A DNA stretch of 64,000 nucleotides, from contig NZ_JAHHZQ010000002.1 of NCBI RefSeq assembly GCF_022606355.1, positions 248,001 to 312,000 of the forward strand. The letters run 5' to 3'. The notes below the pieces were generated by a model that was given only the letters and a program-made list of their open reading frames with translations, ran no database searches and was not told where the DNA came from. Positions 1-6,440 of this stretch are shown piece after piece. Both the position numbers and the translations under genes were made by a program. This DNA comes from Leifsonia shinshuensis. Its GTDB lineage: Bacteria > Actinomycetota > Actinomycetes > Actinomycetales > Microbacteriaceae. Positions within the stretch are counted from its first letter, which is position 1, and each line of letters begins with the position of its first letter.

Positions 1-149
1 TGGAGGCCCGCCAGCCGAGCGGCCGGCTGGTGCAGCCGCAGGAGGTCGCGGATGCCGTCGCCTACCTCGCGTCGCCGCGCTCGACCTCCACGAACGGCGT
101 CATCCTCGCCGTCGACGGCGGCATGTACTCCCTCCGCCCGCGCCGCTGA
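1..149 (+). CDS. SDR-family oxidoreductase, C-terminal fragment
   Basis: This is the last 48 codons of a gene that begins before the window; the reading frame starts at base 3 and stops at 147-149. The tail has the pattern that closes most short-chain dehydrogenases: a Gly-Arg-Leu segment, a PQEVADAVAYLASP helix, then a TNGVILAVDGGMYS segment matching the usual 'G..l.vDGG' strand and turn. The Rossmann N-terminus and the YxxxK site lie outside the window. Beside L-fuconate dehydratase, a likely role is the 2-keto-3-deoxy-L-fuconate 4-dehydrogenase step, but this is inferred from context only. It is convergent with fucD, and a hairpin lies between them. Confidence 0.85.
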   Translation, partial: EARQPSGRLVQPQEVADAVAYLASPRSTSTNGVILAVDGGMYSLRPRR

Positions 150-170
150 CGCACCCCGCTCACCCTCGAA

Positions 171-219
171 GGGCACGCAAACGCCCCTAAAACCGCGCTT
201 TGGGGGCGTTTGCGTGCCC
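171..219. terminator. Conserved palindromic hairpin between convergent genes (copy 1)
   Basis: A 17-bp perfect inverted repeat: the left arm GGGCACGCAAACGCCCC is at 171-187 and the right arm at 203-219, with a 15-nt loop. It lies between the SDR stop (149) and the fucD stop (231), so it can end transcription from both sides. Nearly the same sequence recurs at 11374-11424, also between convergent genes. Confidence 0.75.
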
Positions 220-230
220 CTCGGCCGTCG

Positions 231-1511
231 TCAGGGGAGGTAGCGGTGGCGGGAGAGCGAGTCGGCGAGCATCTCCATGCCGGCGCCCGGCGTCAGCGGA
301 GCACGGTAGCGGCCGCCGACCAGCTCGACCGGCGCGACGAAGTGCTCGTGGAGGTGCTTGGTGTACTCGATCATCCGGCCGTCCCTGCTGCCGGAGACCG
401 CGACGAAGTCGAACATCGAGAAGTGCTGCACCGCCTCGCACAGCCCCACACCGCCCGCGTGCGGGCAGACCGGGATGCCGGACTTCGCGGCCAGCAGCAG
501 GATGGCGACGTTCTCGTTCACCCCCGCGACGCGCGTCGAGTCGATCTGCACGATCGCCGCGGCGTCGGCCTGCAGCAGCTGTTTGAACAGCACCCGGCTC
601 ATCGCGTGCTCCCCCGTCGCGATGCGTACGGGCGCCACCGCGCGCGCGATGGCGGCGTGGGCGAGCACGTCGTCGGGACTGGTGGGCTCCTCGACCCAGG
701 CGAGTTCGAACGGCTCGAGTGCGCGGATCCACTCGATCGCCTGGTCGCGGTCCCAGCGCTGGTTCGCGTCGATGGCGATCCGGATGTCGGGGCCGACCTC
801 GTCGCGGGCGATCCGGAGGCGACGCAGATCGTCCTCCAACCGGTCGCCGACCTTGAGTTTGATCTGCAGGAAGCCCTCGTCGACGGCCTCCCGTGCCAGT
901 CGGCGCAGCTTGTCGTCGGAGTAGCCGAGCCAGCCCGGTGTCGTCGTGTAACCGGGATAGCCGGTCGCCAGAAGCTCCGCCTCGCGCTCGGCACGGCCGG
1001 GCTCTGCCGCGCGCAGGATCGCGAGAGCGTCCTCCGGCGTCAGCGCGTCACTGAGGTAGCGGAAGTCGACCAGCGCGACCAGCTCCTCTGGCGTCATCCG
1101 CGCGAGGAGCTGCCACAGCGGGAGCCCGGCGCGCTTGGCCTTGAGATCCCAGAAGGCGTTGACCACCGCTCCGATCGCCATGTGCATCACGCCCTTCTCT
1201 GGGCCGAGCCAGCGCAGCTGCGAGTCGTAGACGAACTCGCGCCAGAAGCCGCCGAGGTCGCCGAGGATCGCCTCCACGTCACGGCCGATCACGCGCTGCG
1301 CCAGCGCTTCGATGGCCGCGACCTGCACGTCGTTGCCTCGGCCGATGGTGAAGACGAAGGAGTGGCCTTCCAGCCCGTCCGGAGCGTCGGTCCTCACGCG
1401 CAGGTAGGCGGCGGAGTAGTCGGGGTCGGGATTCATCGCGTCCGAGCCGTCGAGGAGCGCCGACGTCTCGAAGCGCACGTCCAGGGTCTCGAAGCCGATC
1501 ACGATACTCAT
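231..1511 (-). CDS. fucD: L-fuconate dehydratase (enolase superfamily)
   Basis: A 426-residue enolase-superfamily protein predicted to dehydrate L-fuconate to 2-keto-3-deoxy-L-fuconate in the cytosol. The KxK motif is at Lys218/Lys220, metal ligands are at Asp248, Glu274 and Glu301, and the general base His351 sits in a [11 protein letters not shown] segment. These are the same numbers as I recall for the characterised Xanthomonas FucD. The end, with [10 protein letters not shown] and [11 protein letters not shown], is also typical of the ENOSF1/FucD clade. The start at 1511 (MSIVIGF) is chosen because it reproduces this numbering; an ATG nine bases upstream at 1520 is possible. It is last in a minus-strand group after the GntR gene, with its own 138-bp upstream gap holding an operator-like motif. 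Confidence 0.92.
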   Translation of the reverse strand: MSIVIGFETLDVRFETSALLDGSDAMNPDPDYSAAYLRVRTDAPDGLEGHSFVFTIGRGNDVQVAAIEALAQRVIGRDVEAILGDLGGFWREFVYDSQLRWLGPEKGVMHMAIGAVVNAFWDLKAKRAGLPLWQLLARMTPEELVALVDFRYLSDALTPEDALAILRAAEPGRAEREAELLATGYPGYTTTPGWLGYSDDKLRRLAREAVDEGFLQIKLKVGDRLEDDLRRLRIARDEVGPDIRIAIDANQRWDRDQAIEWIRALEPFELAWVEEPTSPDDVLAHAAIARAVAPVRIATGEHAMSRVLFKQLLQADAAAIVQIDSTRVAGVNENVAILLLAAKSGIPVCPHAGGVGLCEAVQHFSMFDFVAVSGSRDGRMIEYTKHLHEHFVAPVELVGGRYRAPLTPGAGMEMLADSLSRHRYLP

Positions 1512-1520
1512 AGGCAACAT

Positions 1521-1532
1521 CCTATTGGATAT
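1521..1532 (-). promoter_or_regulatory. Candidate GntR operator, copy 1
   Basis: Read on the minus strand this is ATATCCAATAGG, ten bases upstream of the preferred fucD start. The same 12-mer with one change is found at 4555-4566, in the divergent gap at the other end of the cluster. The near-palindromic core (CCWATAGG) suits a dimeric regulator, and the GntR-family gene at 1650-2366 is the obvious candidate. Binding is inferred. Confidence 0.5.
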
Positions 1533-1552
1533 AGCCATTGTGATGCCAGCCC

Positions 1553-1592
1553 GAACACACCCGCACACACCCGTGCGCACCCGTGCGCACAC
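1553..1592. repeat. Short CA/CG-rich imperfect tandem repeat
   Basis: In the gap between the GntR and fucD genes the plus strand runs through repeated ACACCCGCAC / ACACCCGTGCGC units. It is low-complexity sequence without a good coding frame. It may reflect slippage or a structured leader; no function is evident. Confidence 0.45.
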
Positions 1593-1649
1593 GAGAAAAC
1601 GCCCAAGAGGTCGTCAGGACCACGAACGCGATCGCGGGCCTCGCGTGAG

Positions 1650-2366
1650 CTAGCGGGCCTCGGCGGCCTTCAGGCTCGACGAGATGCGCTTGTACGACTT
1701 GGTGATGTGATCGAGCATGGCCTTCTCGGCCCGAGCCCCGTCCCCGGACCGCAGCGCCTCCAGCACCGCCTCGTGCTCTCCGGACGTCTCGTCGACGACA
1801 CCGTGCGTGAAGTAGATGCGGTACTGGTGCAGGTGCGGGCGCAGTCGCACGATCGCGTCCGCCAGCAGGCCGTTTCCGCAGTGCACCGCGATCAGGCGGT
1901 GGAACTCGGCGTCCTGGTTGGCGAAGTCCTTGTAGTCCTCGAACCGGTCGTCGCCGGTCTGCGACGCCTCGCCGCTGCGGTGCATGTCGTCGCACAGCCG
2001 CTCCAGCTGGTCGAGCGTCTCCGCGTCGATCTCGCCCGCCGCGTGGCGGGAGGCGTACGGCTCCAGCAGTCGCCGCATCTCGAAGAGCTCCCGGAGGCCG
2101 TCGCTGTCGAGCAGGGGAGCAGCGGTGTAGCCCTTGAGCGGCTTCTTAACCACGAGACCCTCGGACTCCAGGCGAGCGAGCGCCTCCCGCACCGGCGTCG
2201 GGGAGACGCCGAGCTGACGCGCGATCCCGTCGATGCTGGCACGGCTGCCCGGCTCGATCACCTGGTCCATGAGCAGCCCGAGCACAGCGTCGTAGACGTC
2301 GTCGGCCAGTGCGCGCCGGGCCGGCAGCACGTGCCGGCCGGCGGAGGGTTCGATGCTCATGTGCAC
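1650..2366 (-). CDS. GntR/FadR-family transcriptional regulator (FCD domain)
   Basis: A 238-residue regulator. The N-terminal winged helix-turn-helix (about residues 18-85) includes GIARQLGVSPTPVREALARLESEGLV, the GntR signature. The C-terminal all-helical FCD domain carries the usual metal-binding positions (EFHRL, RPHLH, EHEAV, LDHI). FCD regulators sense carboxylates or sugar acids, which suits a cluster encoding sugar-acid dehydratases. The gene lies inside the minus-strand cluster between the AKR and fucD. The likely operator is the ATATCCWATAGG motif at 1521-1532 and 4555-4566. The effector may be L-fuconate or a related aldonate; this is inferred from context. Confidence 0.9.
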   Translation of the reverse strand: MHMSIEPSAGRHVLPARRALADDVYDAVLGLLMDQVIEPGSRASIDGIARQLGVSPTPVREALARLESEGLVVKKPLKGYTAAPLLDSDGLRELFEMRRLLEPYASRHAAGEIDAETLDQLERLCDDMHRSGEASQTGDDRFEDYKDFANQDAEFHRLIAVHCGNGLLADAIVRLRPHLHQYRIYFTHGVVDETSGEHEAVLEALRSGDGARAEKAMLDHITKSYKRISSSLKAAEAR

Positions 2367-2416
2367 ATCCTAGGCTCGCGAGCCCCCTGGCTAGAGGAAA
2401 GAGGATGCAGGATCGA

Positions 2417-3373
2417 CTACGGGGTCAGACCCGATGCGTGCAGCTCCGCCCAGAGCTCCTCCGGCACCGCGGGGCTGCCCAGTGCCGCGTTGCGGACGAT
2501 CTGCTCCGGGGTGTCCGCGCCGAGGACGACGGTCGAGACGGCGGGATGCCTGGTCGGGAACTGGACCGCCAGCTGCGGGAGGGTCACGCCGTACGGTGCA
2601 GCGATGTCGGCGATCCGGTCGACGCGTCGGACCAGGGCCTCCGGGGCCGCGGCGTAGTCGAACGTCGCCCCGGCGGCCGGGCGGTCGCCGGCCAGGATGC
2701 CGGAGTTGAACACCGACGCCACCACCACCTGCACCCCGCGCTCCTCCGCCGCCGGAAGCAGGTCGGTCGCAGCGGTGCCGTCCAGGAGTGTGTACCTGCC
2801 CGCGCACATGACGAGGTCGAGGTCGGTCTCCCGGACGAACCGGGTCAGCATCGCCGATTGGTTCATCCCCGCGCCGTAGGCGCGGATCACCCCCTGCGAC
2901 CGCAGCTCGGCCAGGGCCGGGAAGGCGCCATCGAGCGCCTCGCGTTCGTGGTCGTCTGGATCGTGGACGAACAGGATGTCGATGCGGTCGAGGCCGAGCC
3001 GGTTCAGCGAGTCCTCCACAGAGCGCAGGACCCCGTCGCGGGAGAAGTCGAACCGGCGCCGCAGCGTGGACGGGACGTCGAAGAGGTTGCCGATGTCGGT
3101 CTGGCCCGGCCGGTGGTCCGGGTTGGGCTCCAGCAGCCGGCCGACCTTGGTCGACACCACGTACTCGTCACGCGGCAGACCCCGCAGGCCCTCGCCGAGC
3201 CGCTCCTCCGCCAGCCCCAGCCCGTAGTGGGGCGCCACGTCGAAGTAGCGGATCCCGGCCTCCCAGGCGGCGGGGATGATCGCGGGCCACACGTCGTCCG
3301 GGCGAGCGGAGTACAGGTTCCCGAGCGCGGCGACGCCGTATCCGATCGTCCCCAGCTCCACGGTCGCCATCAT
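2417..3373 (-). CDS. Aldo/keto reductase, probable L-fucose (D-threo-aldose) 1-dehydrogenase
   Basis: A 318-residue AKR of the pyridoxal/D-threo-aldose dehydrogenase type. The AKR tetrad is visible: Asp in YFDVAPHYG, Tyr in the same segment, Lys in VVSTKVGR and His in ILFVHDPDD. The substrate loop LLEPNPDHRPGQTDIGNLFDVPS and the following FDFSRDGVLRSVEDSLNRLGLDRID are typical of this subgroup, which oxidises L-fucose or D-arabinose to the 1,5-lactone. Its start ATGA overlaps the stop of the upstream enolase-superfamily gene, so the two are probably translationally coupled; a second ATG lies one codon downstream. It would catalyse the first step, before the amidohydrolase at 4630 and FucD. Confidence 0.85.
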   Translation of the reverse strand: MMATVELGTIGYGVAALGNLYSARPDDVWPAIIPAAWEAGIRYFDVAPHYGLGLAEERLGEGLRGLPRDEYVVSTKVGRLLEPNPDHRPGQTDIGNLFDVPSTLRRRFDFSRDGVLRSVEDSLNRLGLDRIDILFVHDPDDHEREALDGAFPALAELRSQGVIRAYGAGMNQSAMLTRFVRETDLDLVMCAGRYTLLDGTAATDLLPAAEERGVQVVVASVFNSGILAGDRPAAGATFDYAAAPEALVRRVDRIADIAAPYGVTLPQLAVQFPTRHPAVSTVVLGADTPEQIVRNAALGSPAVPEELWAELHASGLTP

Positions 3374-4503
3374 GCCACGCGACGGTCGTCGATCGCGTCG
3401 AAGTCCCAGTCGATCCCGAGGCCCGGCGCGTCCGGCGCGACCCCGTGCCCGTCGCGGATGACCAGTTCCCGCTTCGTCACGGCGCGCAGCTGCGGGATGT
3501 GCTCCAGATAGAGCGCGTTCGGCACCGCGCAACTGAGCGACACGTGCAGCTCCATGAGGAAGTGCGGCGCTACCGCGACGTTGAACGACTCGGCGAGGTG
3601 CGCGACCTTCAGCCACGGCGTGATTCCGCCGACCCGTGCGACATCGACCTGCACGATGGAGGCCGCACCCGCCTGCAGGTACTCGCGGAAGTGCCCGACC
3701 GAGTACAGGGACTCGCCGACCGCGACCGGCAGCGTCGTCGACTCGGCCAGCCGGCGATGGCCCGCGACGTCTTCCGCCGGAAGCGGCTCCTCGAACCAGA
3801 AGATGTCCAGCGGCTCGAACAGCGCCGCCCGGCGGATGGCCTCCGCCGCCGTCATCGACTGGTTGGCGTCGACCATGATGTCCATGCCCGGCCCGACCGC
3901 GGCGCGCACGGCGGCCAGACGCTCGGCGTCCTCGTGACCGCGGGGCTTGCCGGCCTTGATCTTCACACCGCCCAATCCGCGCCGCTGCGACTCGACCGCC
4001 TGGGCGACCAGTTCGTCGGTGTCGAAGTGCAGCCAGCCTCCCTCGGTGTCGTAGAGCGGGATGCTCGGCCGCGTCCCGCCCGCAGCCACCCACAGCGGGA
4101 GTCCGGACGCCGTGCAGCGCGCATCCCACACGGCGGTGTCAACGGCGGCGAGCGCCAGCGACGTGATCGCACCGACCGTGGTCGCTCGCGTCGCTGAGAA
4201 GAGAGCGCGCCAGACGGCCTCCGGACGGTGGGCGTCCAACCCGATCAGCACGTCGAGCAGGCACGTGCGCAGCAGGCTGAGCACGGCCTGCCCTCCCGTG
4301 CCGATGGTGTAGCTGTAGCCGATACCCTCCACGCCACCCGCGGTGCGAAGGCGCACGAAGATCGTCTCCTGCTTGAGGAAGGACTGCACGGCGTCGGTGC
4401 GGACGGTCTCGACCTCGAGATCGCTCAGCCACGCCTCGGCGCTGACGATCGTGCCGTCGAGGGCGCGGGTGGCGGGGGCGGGGTGGGGCTGCGCGGGCGT
4501 CAC
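3370..4503 (-). CDS. Mandelate racemase/muconate lactonizing enzyme family protein (sugar-acid dehydratase?)
   Basis: A 377-residue enolase-superfamily enzyme distinct from FucD. Visible catalytic positions are Lys181 and Lys183 (VKIKAGK), metal ligands Asp212 (VDANQ), Glu238 (FEEPLP) and Glu264 (GES), and His314 (APHF). This is the mandelate racemase-group arrangement, with a KxK base and an opposing His. The GTG start at 4503 is preceded by AAGGAGAG. It heads the minus-strand cluster, and its 3' end overlaps the AKR start. Acid-sugar dehydratases such as galactarate/talarate dehydratase share this layout, but substrate cannot be assigned from sequence alone. It may widen the cluster to a second sugar acid or act as an epimerase. 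Confidence 0.85.
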   Translation of the reverse strand: MTPAQPHPAPATRALDGTIVSAEAWLSDLEVETVRTDAVQSFLKQETIFVRLRTAGGVEGIGYSYTIGTGGQAVLSLLRTCLLDVLIGLDAHRPEAVWRALFSATRATTVGAITSLALAAVDTAVWDARCTASGLPLWVAAGGTRPSIPLYDTEGGWLHFDTDELVAQAVESQRRGLGGVKIKAGKPRGHEDAERLAAVRAAVGPGMDIMVDANQSMTAAEAIRRAALFEPLDIFWFEEPLPAEDVAGHRRLAESTTLPVAVGESLYSVGHFREYLQAGAASIVQVDVARVGGITPWLKVAHLAESFNVAVAPHFLMELHVSLSCAVPNALYLEHIPQLRAVTKRELVIRDGHGVAPDAPGLGIDWDFDAIDDRRVA

Positions 4504-4554
4504 GGGCGGACTCTCCTTGATGTGGATCGCGGATCTTTCAGTGCAAACCTATTG

Positions 4555-4566
4555 CCTATAGGATAT
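4555..4566 (-). promoter_or_regulatory. Candidate GntR operator, copy 2, in divergent promoter region
   Basis: Read on the minus strand this is ATATCCTATAGG, matching 11 of 12 bases of the site upstream of fucD. It lies in the 126-bp gap between the divergent enolase-superfamily gene (start 4503) and amidohydrolase gene (start 4630), where one dimeric repressor could control both transcripts. The role is inferred from position and repetition. Confidence 0.5.
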
Positions 4567-4629
4567 GGGGAGCCTGCGCGATCCACAATCGATGCCGCGA
4601 CCGCCCGTGCTCCGAAGGAGGATCCGACC

Positions 4630-5460
4630 ATGACCGTCGACGCCCACCTCCATCTCTGGGACCTGGAGCGGGTCGCGTACCCGTGGTTGACCGACGCGCT
4701 GGCGCCGATCGACCGCACGTTCGCATTCGCGGAGGTGCAGCCGCAGCTCGAGCGGGCGGGCGTCGACCGGGTCGTCCTCGTGCAGGCCGCGAACTCCGTG
4801 GAGGACACGGCGGCCATGTTCGCGGTCTCCTCCCCGATGGTCGCCGGCGTGGTCGCCTGGGTCGACCTGCTCGACCCGGCCACGGCCTCCCGGCAGCTCG
4901 ACGGGTGGTCGGGGCATCGGTCGTTCGTCGGCGTGCGGCATCTGATCCACGACGAGCCCGATCCCGACTGGCTCGGCCGGCAGGAGGTGCGCTCGTCGCT
5001 CGGGCTGCTGGCGGCACGCGACCAGGCCTTCGACGTGATCGGGGTGCTCCCCCGGCACCTGGAGCACGCGGTAGCGCTGGCCGACGAGCTCCCGTCGCTG
5101 CGGCTCGTGGTCGACCACCTCGGGACGCCGCCGGTCGGCACCCCGTCGGCCGAGCCGTGGGCGAGCCTGCTCTCCGACCTCGCCCGCCGCCCGAACGTCT
5201 TCGTGAAGCTCTCCGGCCTGACCACCCTCGGCGGCGGTTCGGGCGCCGCGCGGCTGCGGCCGTACGTCGAGCACGCGCTCGACGTGTTCGGGCCGTCCCG
5301 CGTGCTGTACGGCGGCGACTGGCCGGTGTCGACGCTCGCAGGATCCTATGCCGAGACCTGGACGGTCATGGAGGAGCTGCTCGCCGGGGCGTCCGCGAGC
5401 GAGCGAGCGGAGGTGCTCACGCACTCCGCGGAGCGGGCGTACCGGTTGCCGACGGGCTGA
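4630..5460 (+). CDS. Amidohydrolase family protein, probable L-fuconolactonase
   Basis: A 276-residue amidohydrolase-2 family (COG3618-like) TIM barrel. The N-terminus MTVDAHLHLWD carries the metal-binding HxH, VVDHLGTPP supplies a further His, and YGGDWPVS supplies the C-terminal Asp. Members of this family next to FucD hydrolyse L-fucono-1,5-lactone to L-fuconate. A strong Shine-Dalgarno sequence (GAAGGAGGA) precedes the ATG. It is divergent from the rest of the cluster and shares the putative operator at 4555-4566. With the AKR and FucD it completes the first three steps of non-phosphorylating fucose breakdown. Other sugar lactones remain possible. Confidence 0.85.
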   Translation: MTVDAHLHLWDLERVAYPWLTDALAPIDRTFAFAEVQPQLERAGVDRVVLVQAANSVEDTAAMFAVSSPMVAGVVAWVDLLDPATASRQLDGWSGHRSFVGVRHLIHDEPDPDWLGRQEVRSSLGLLAARDQAFDVIGVLPRHLEHAVALADELPSLRLVVDHLGTPPVGTPSAEPWASLLSDLARRPNVFVKLSGLTTLGGGSGAARLRPYVEHALDVFGPSRVLYGGDWPVSTLAGSYAETWTVMEELLAGASASERAEVLTHSAERAYRLPTG

Positions 5461-5498
5461 GGTCCCGCCCGACGGCGATCTGCGCCGAGAATGGTCGA

Positions 5499-6179
5499 AT
5501 GGATTCCGACCCGTCGCCGGCCGACCCGGCCGCCCTCGCTCGCCGCGCGCTCGCCCTCACGCCGCCGGAGGGGCGGACGATCGTCGGCATCGCCGGCAGT
5601 CCCGGGTCGGGCAAGACCACGCTGGCCCGCGCGGTCGTGGCCGCGGCCAACGCGGAGGCCGGCGCGGAGGCCGGGGCAGAGGTCGCCGCGTATCTCCCGA
5701 TGGACGGCTTCCACCTCGCCGATGCGACCCTGGAGGCCCTGGGCCGTCGCGAGCGCAAAGGCGCCATCGACACCTTCGACGGCTGGGGCTTCCTCGCGCT
5801 GCTGCAACGCGCCCGCGCGGATCGCGCCAACACCGTGTACGCACCCGCGTTCGACCGGACCGTCGGCGAACCCGTCGCCGGCAGCATCGCGATCGACCCC
5901 GGCGTGCGGCTCGTGGTGGTCGAAGGCAACTACCTCCTCGCTCCCGTCGAGCCGTGGGCGCGCATCCCCGGCCTCCTGGCCGAGAGCTGGTTCGTAGCGA
6001 CCCCCGAAGCCGAACGGCTGCGGAGGCTGATCGAGCGCCACGTCCGGCACGGCCGCACCCCGGAGGCGGCCCGGGCGTGGGCGATCGAGGTGGACGGCGC
6101 CAACGCCCGCCTCATCGAGCCGACGGCCACGACCGCCACGCTGATCGTGGACGGCGGACTCCCAGTCGCCGCTGCTTAG
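5499..6179 (+). CDS. P-loop nucleoside/nucleotide kinase family protein
   Basis: A 226-residue protein of the uridine kinase/pantothenate kinase-like P-loop family. The Walker A motif GIAGSPGSGKTTLARAV is near residue 30, YLPMDGFHLAD is near residue 65 (the phosphate-acceptor strand), and LVVVEGNYLLAPVEPWARI follows near residue 150. RRLIERHVRHGRTPEAARAWA is the typical lid with arginines. Relatives are annotated only as nucleoside/nucleotide kinase family; the substrate is unknown and could be a sugar or nucleoside. The repeated AEAGAEAGAE insert after the P-loop looks like slippage. The gene begins 38 bases after the amidohydrolase, so it may be co-transcribed with the fucose genes, possibly by chance. 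Confidence 0.8.
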   Translation: MDSDPSPADPAALARRALALTPPEGRTIVGIAGSPGSGKTTLARAVVAAANAEAGAEAGAEVAAYLPMDGFHLADATLEALGRRERKGAIDTFDGWGFLALLQRARADRANTVYAPAFDRTVGEPVAGSIAIDPGVRLVVVEGNYLLAPVEPWARIPGLLAESWFVATPEAERLRRLIERHVRHGRTPEAARAWAIEVDGANARLIEPTATTATLIVDGGLPVAAA

Positions 6180-6188
6180 GCTGGAGGG

Positions 6189-6437
6189 ATGACCGACTCG
6201 TTCGAAACCGTCACCATGTTCGGCGCCGACTGGTGCCGCGACTGCATCCGCTCCAAGGCCCTCCTCGACCGTCTCGGCGCCGACTATGAGTACATCGACC
6301 TCGTCGCGCGCCCGGAGGAGGCCGACCGCGCGCAGGCGATCAGCGGCCGCACCAACATCCCCGTGATCGTGTTCCCCGACGGCCGCCACCTGGTCGAGCC
6401 GACCGACCCCGAGCTCGAGGCGGCGCTGGCGCTCTAG
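6189..6437 (+). CDS. Glutaredoxin/mycoredoxin-like protein
   Basis: An 82-residue thioredoxin-fold protein with an N-terminal redox motif WCRDC (Cys-Arg-Asp-Cys), the cis-Pro segment TNIPVIVFPDG and the C-terminal Gly-less helix LVEPTDPELEAAL. In mycothiol-producing actinobacteria such proteins (mycoredoxins) reduce protein-mycothiol mixed disulfides. The active-site CRDC differs from the more common CxYC form, so the partner is uncertain. It starts 9 bases after the kinase stop. It ends only three bases before the convergent HelR-type gene stop, with no room for a conventional terminator. Confidence 0.85.
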   Translation: MTDSFETVTMFGADWCRDCIRSKALLDRLGADYEYIDLVARPEEADRAQAISGRTNIPVIVFPDGRHLVEPTDPELEAALAL

Positions 6438-6440
6438 CTG

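Noticed and set aside
2367-2416. ATCCTAGG upstream of the GntR gene as a third operator copy
   Set aside because: It lacks the central AT spacing and the ATAT flank of the two real matches, so it is not counted.
210-2657. Very long plus-strand open frame of 815 codons opposite fucD, the GntR gene and the AKR
   Set aside because: It is antisense to three genes with clear family motifs, has no recognisable domain, and long antisense frames are expected in such GC-rich DNA.
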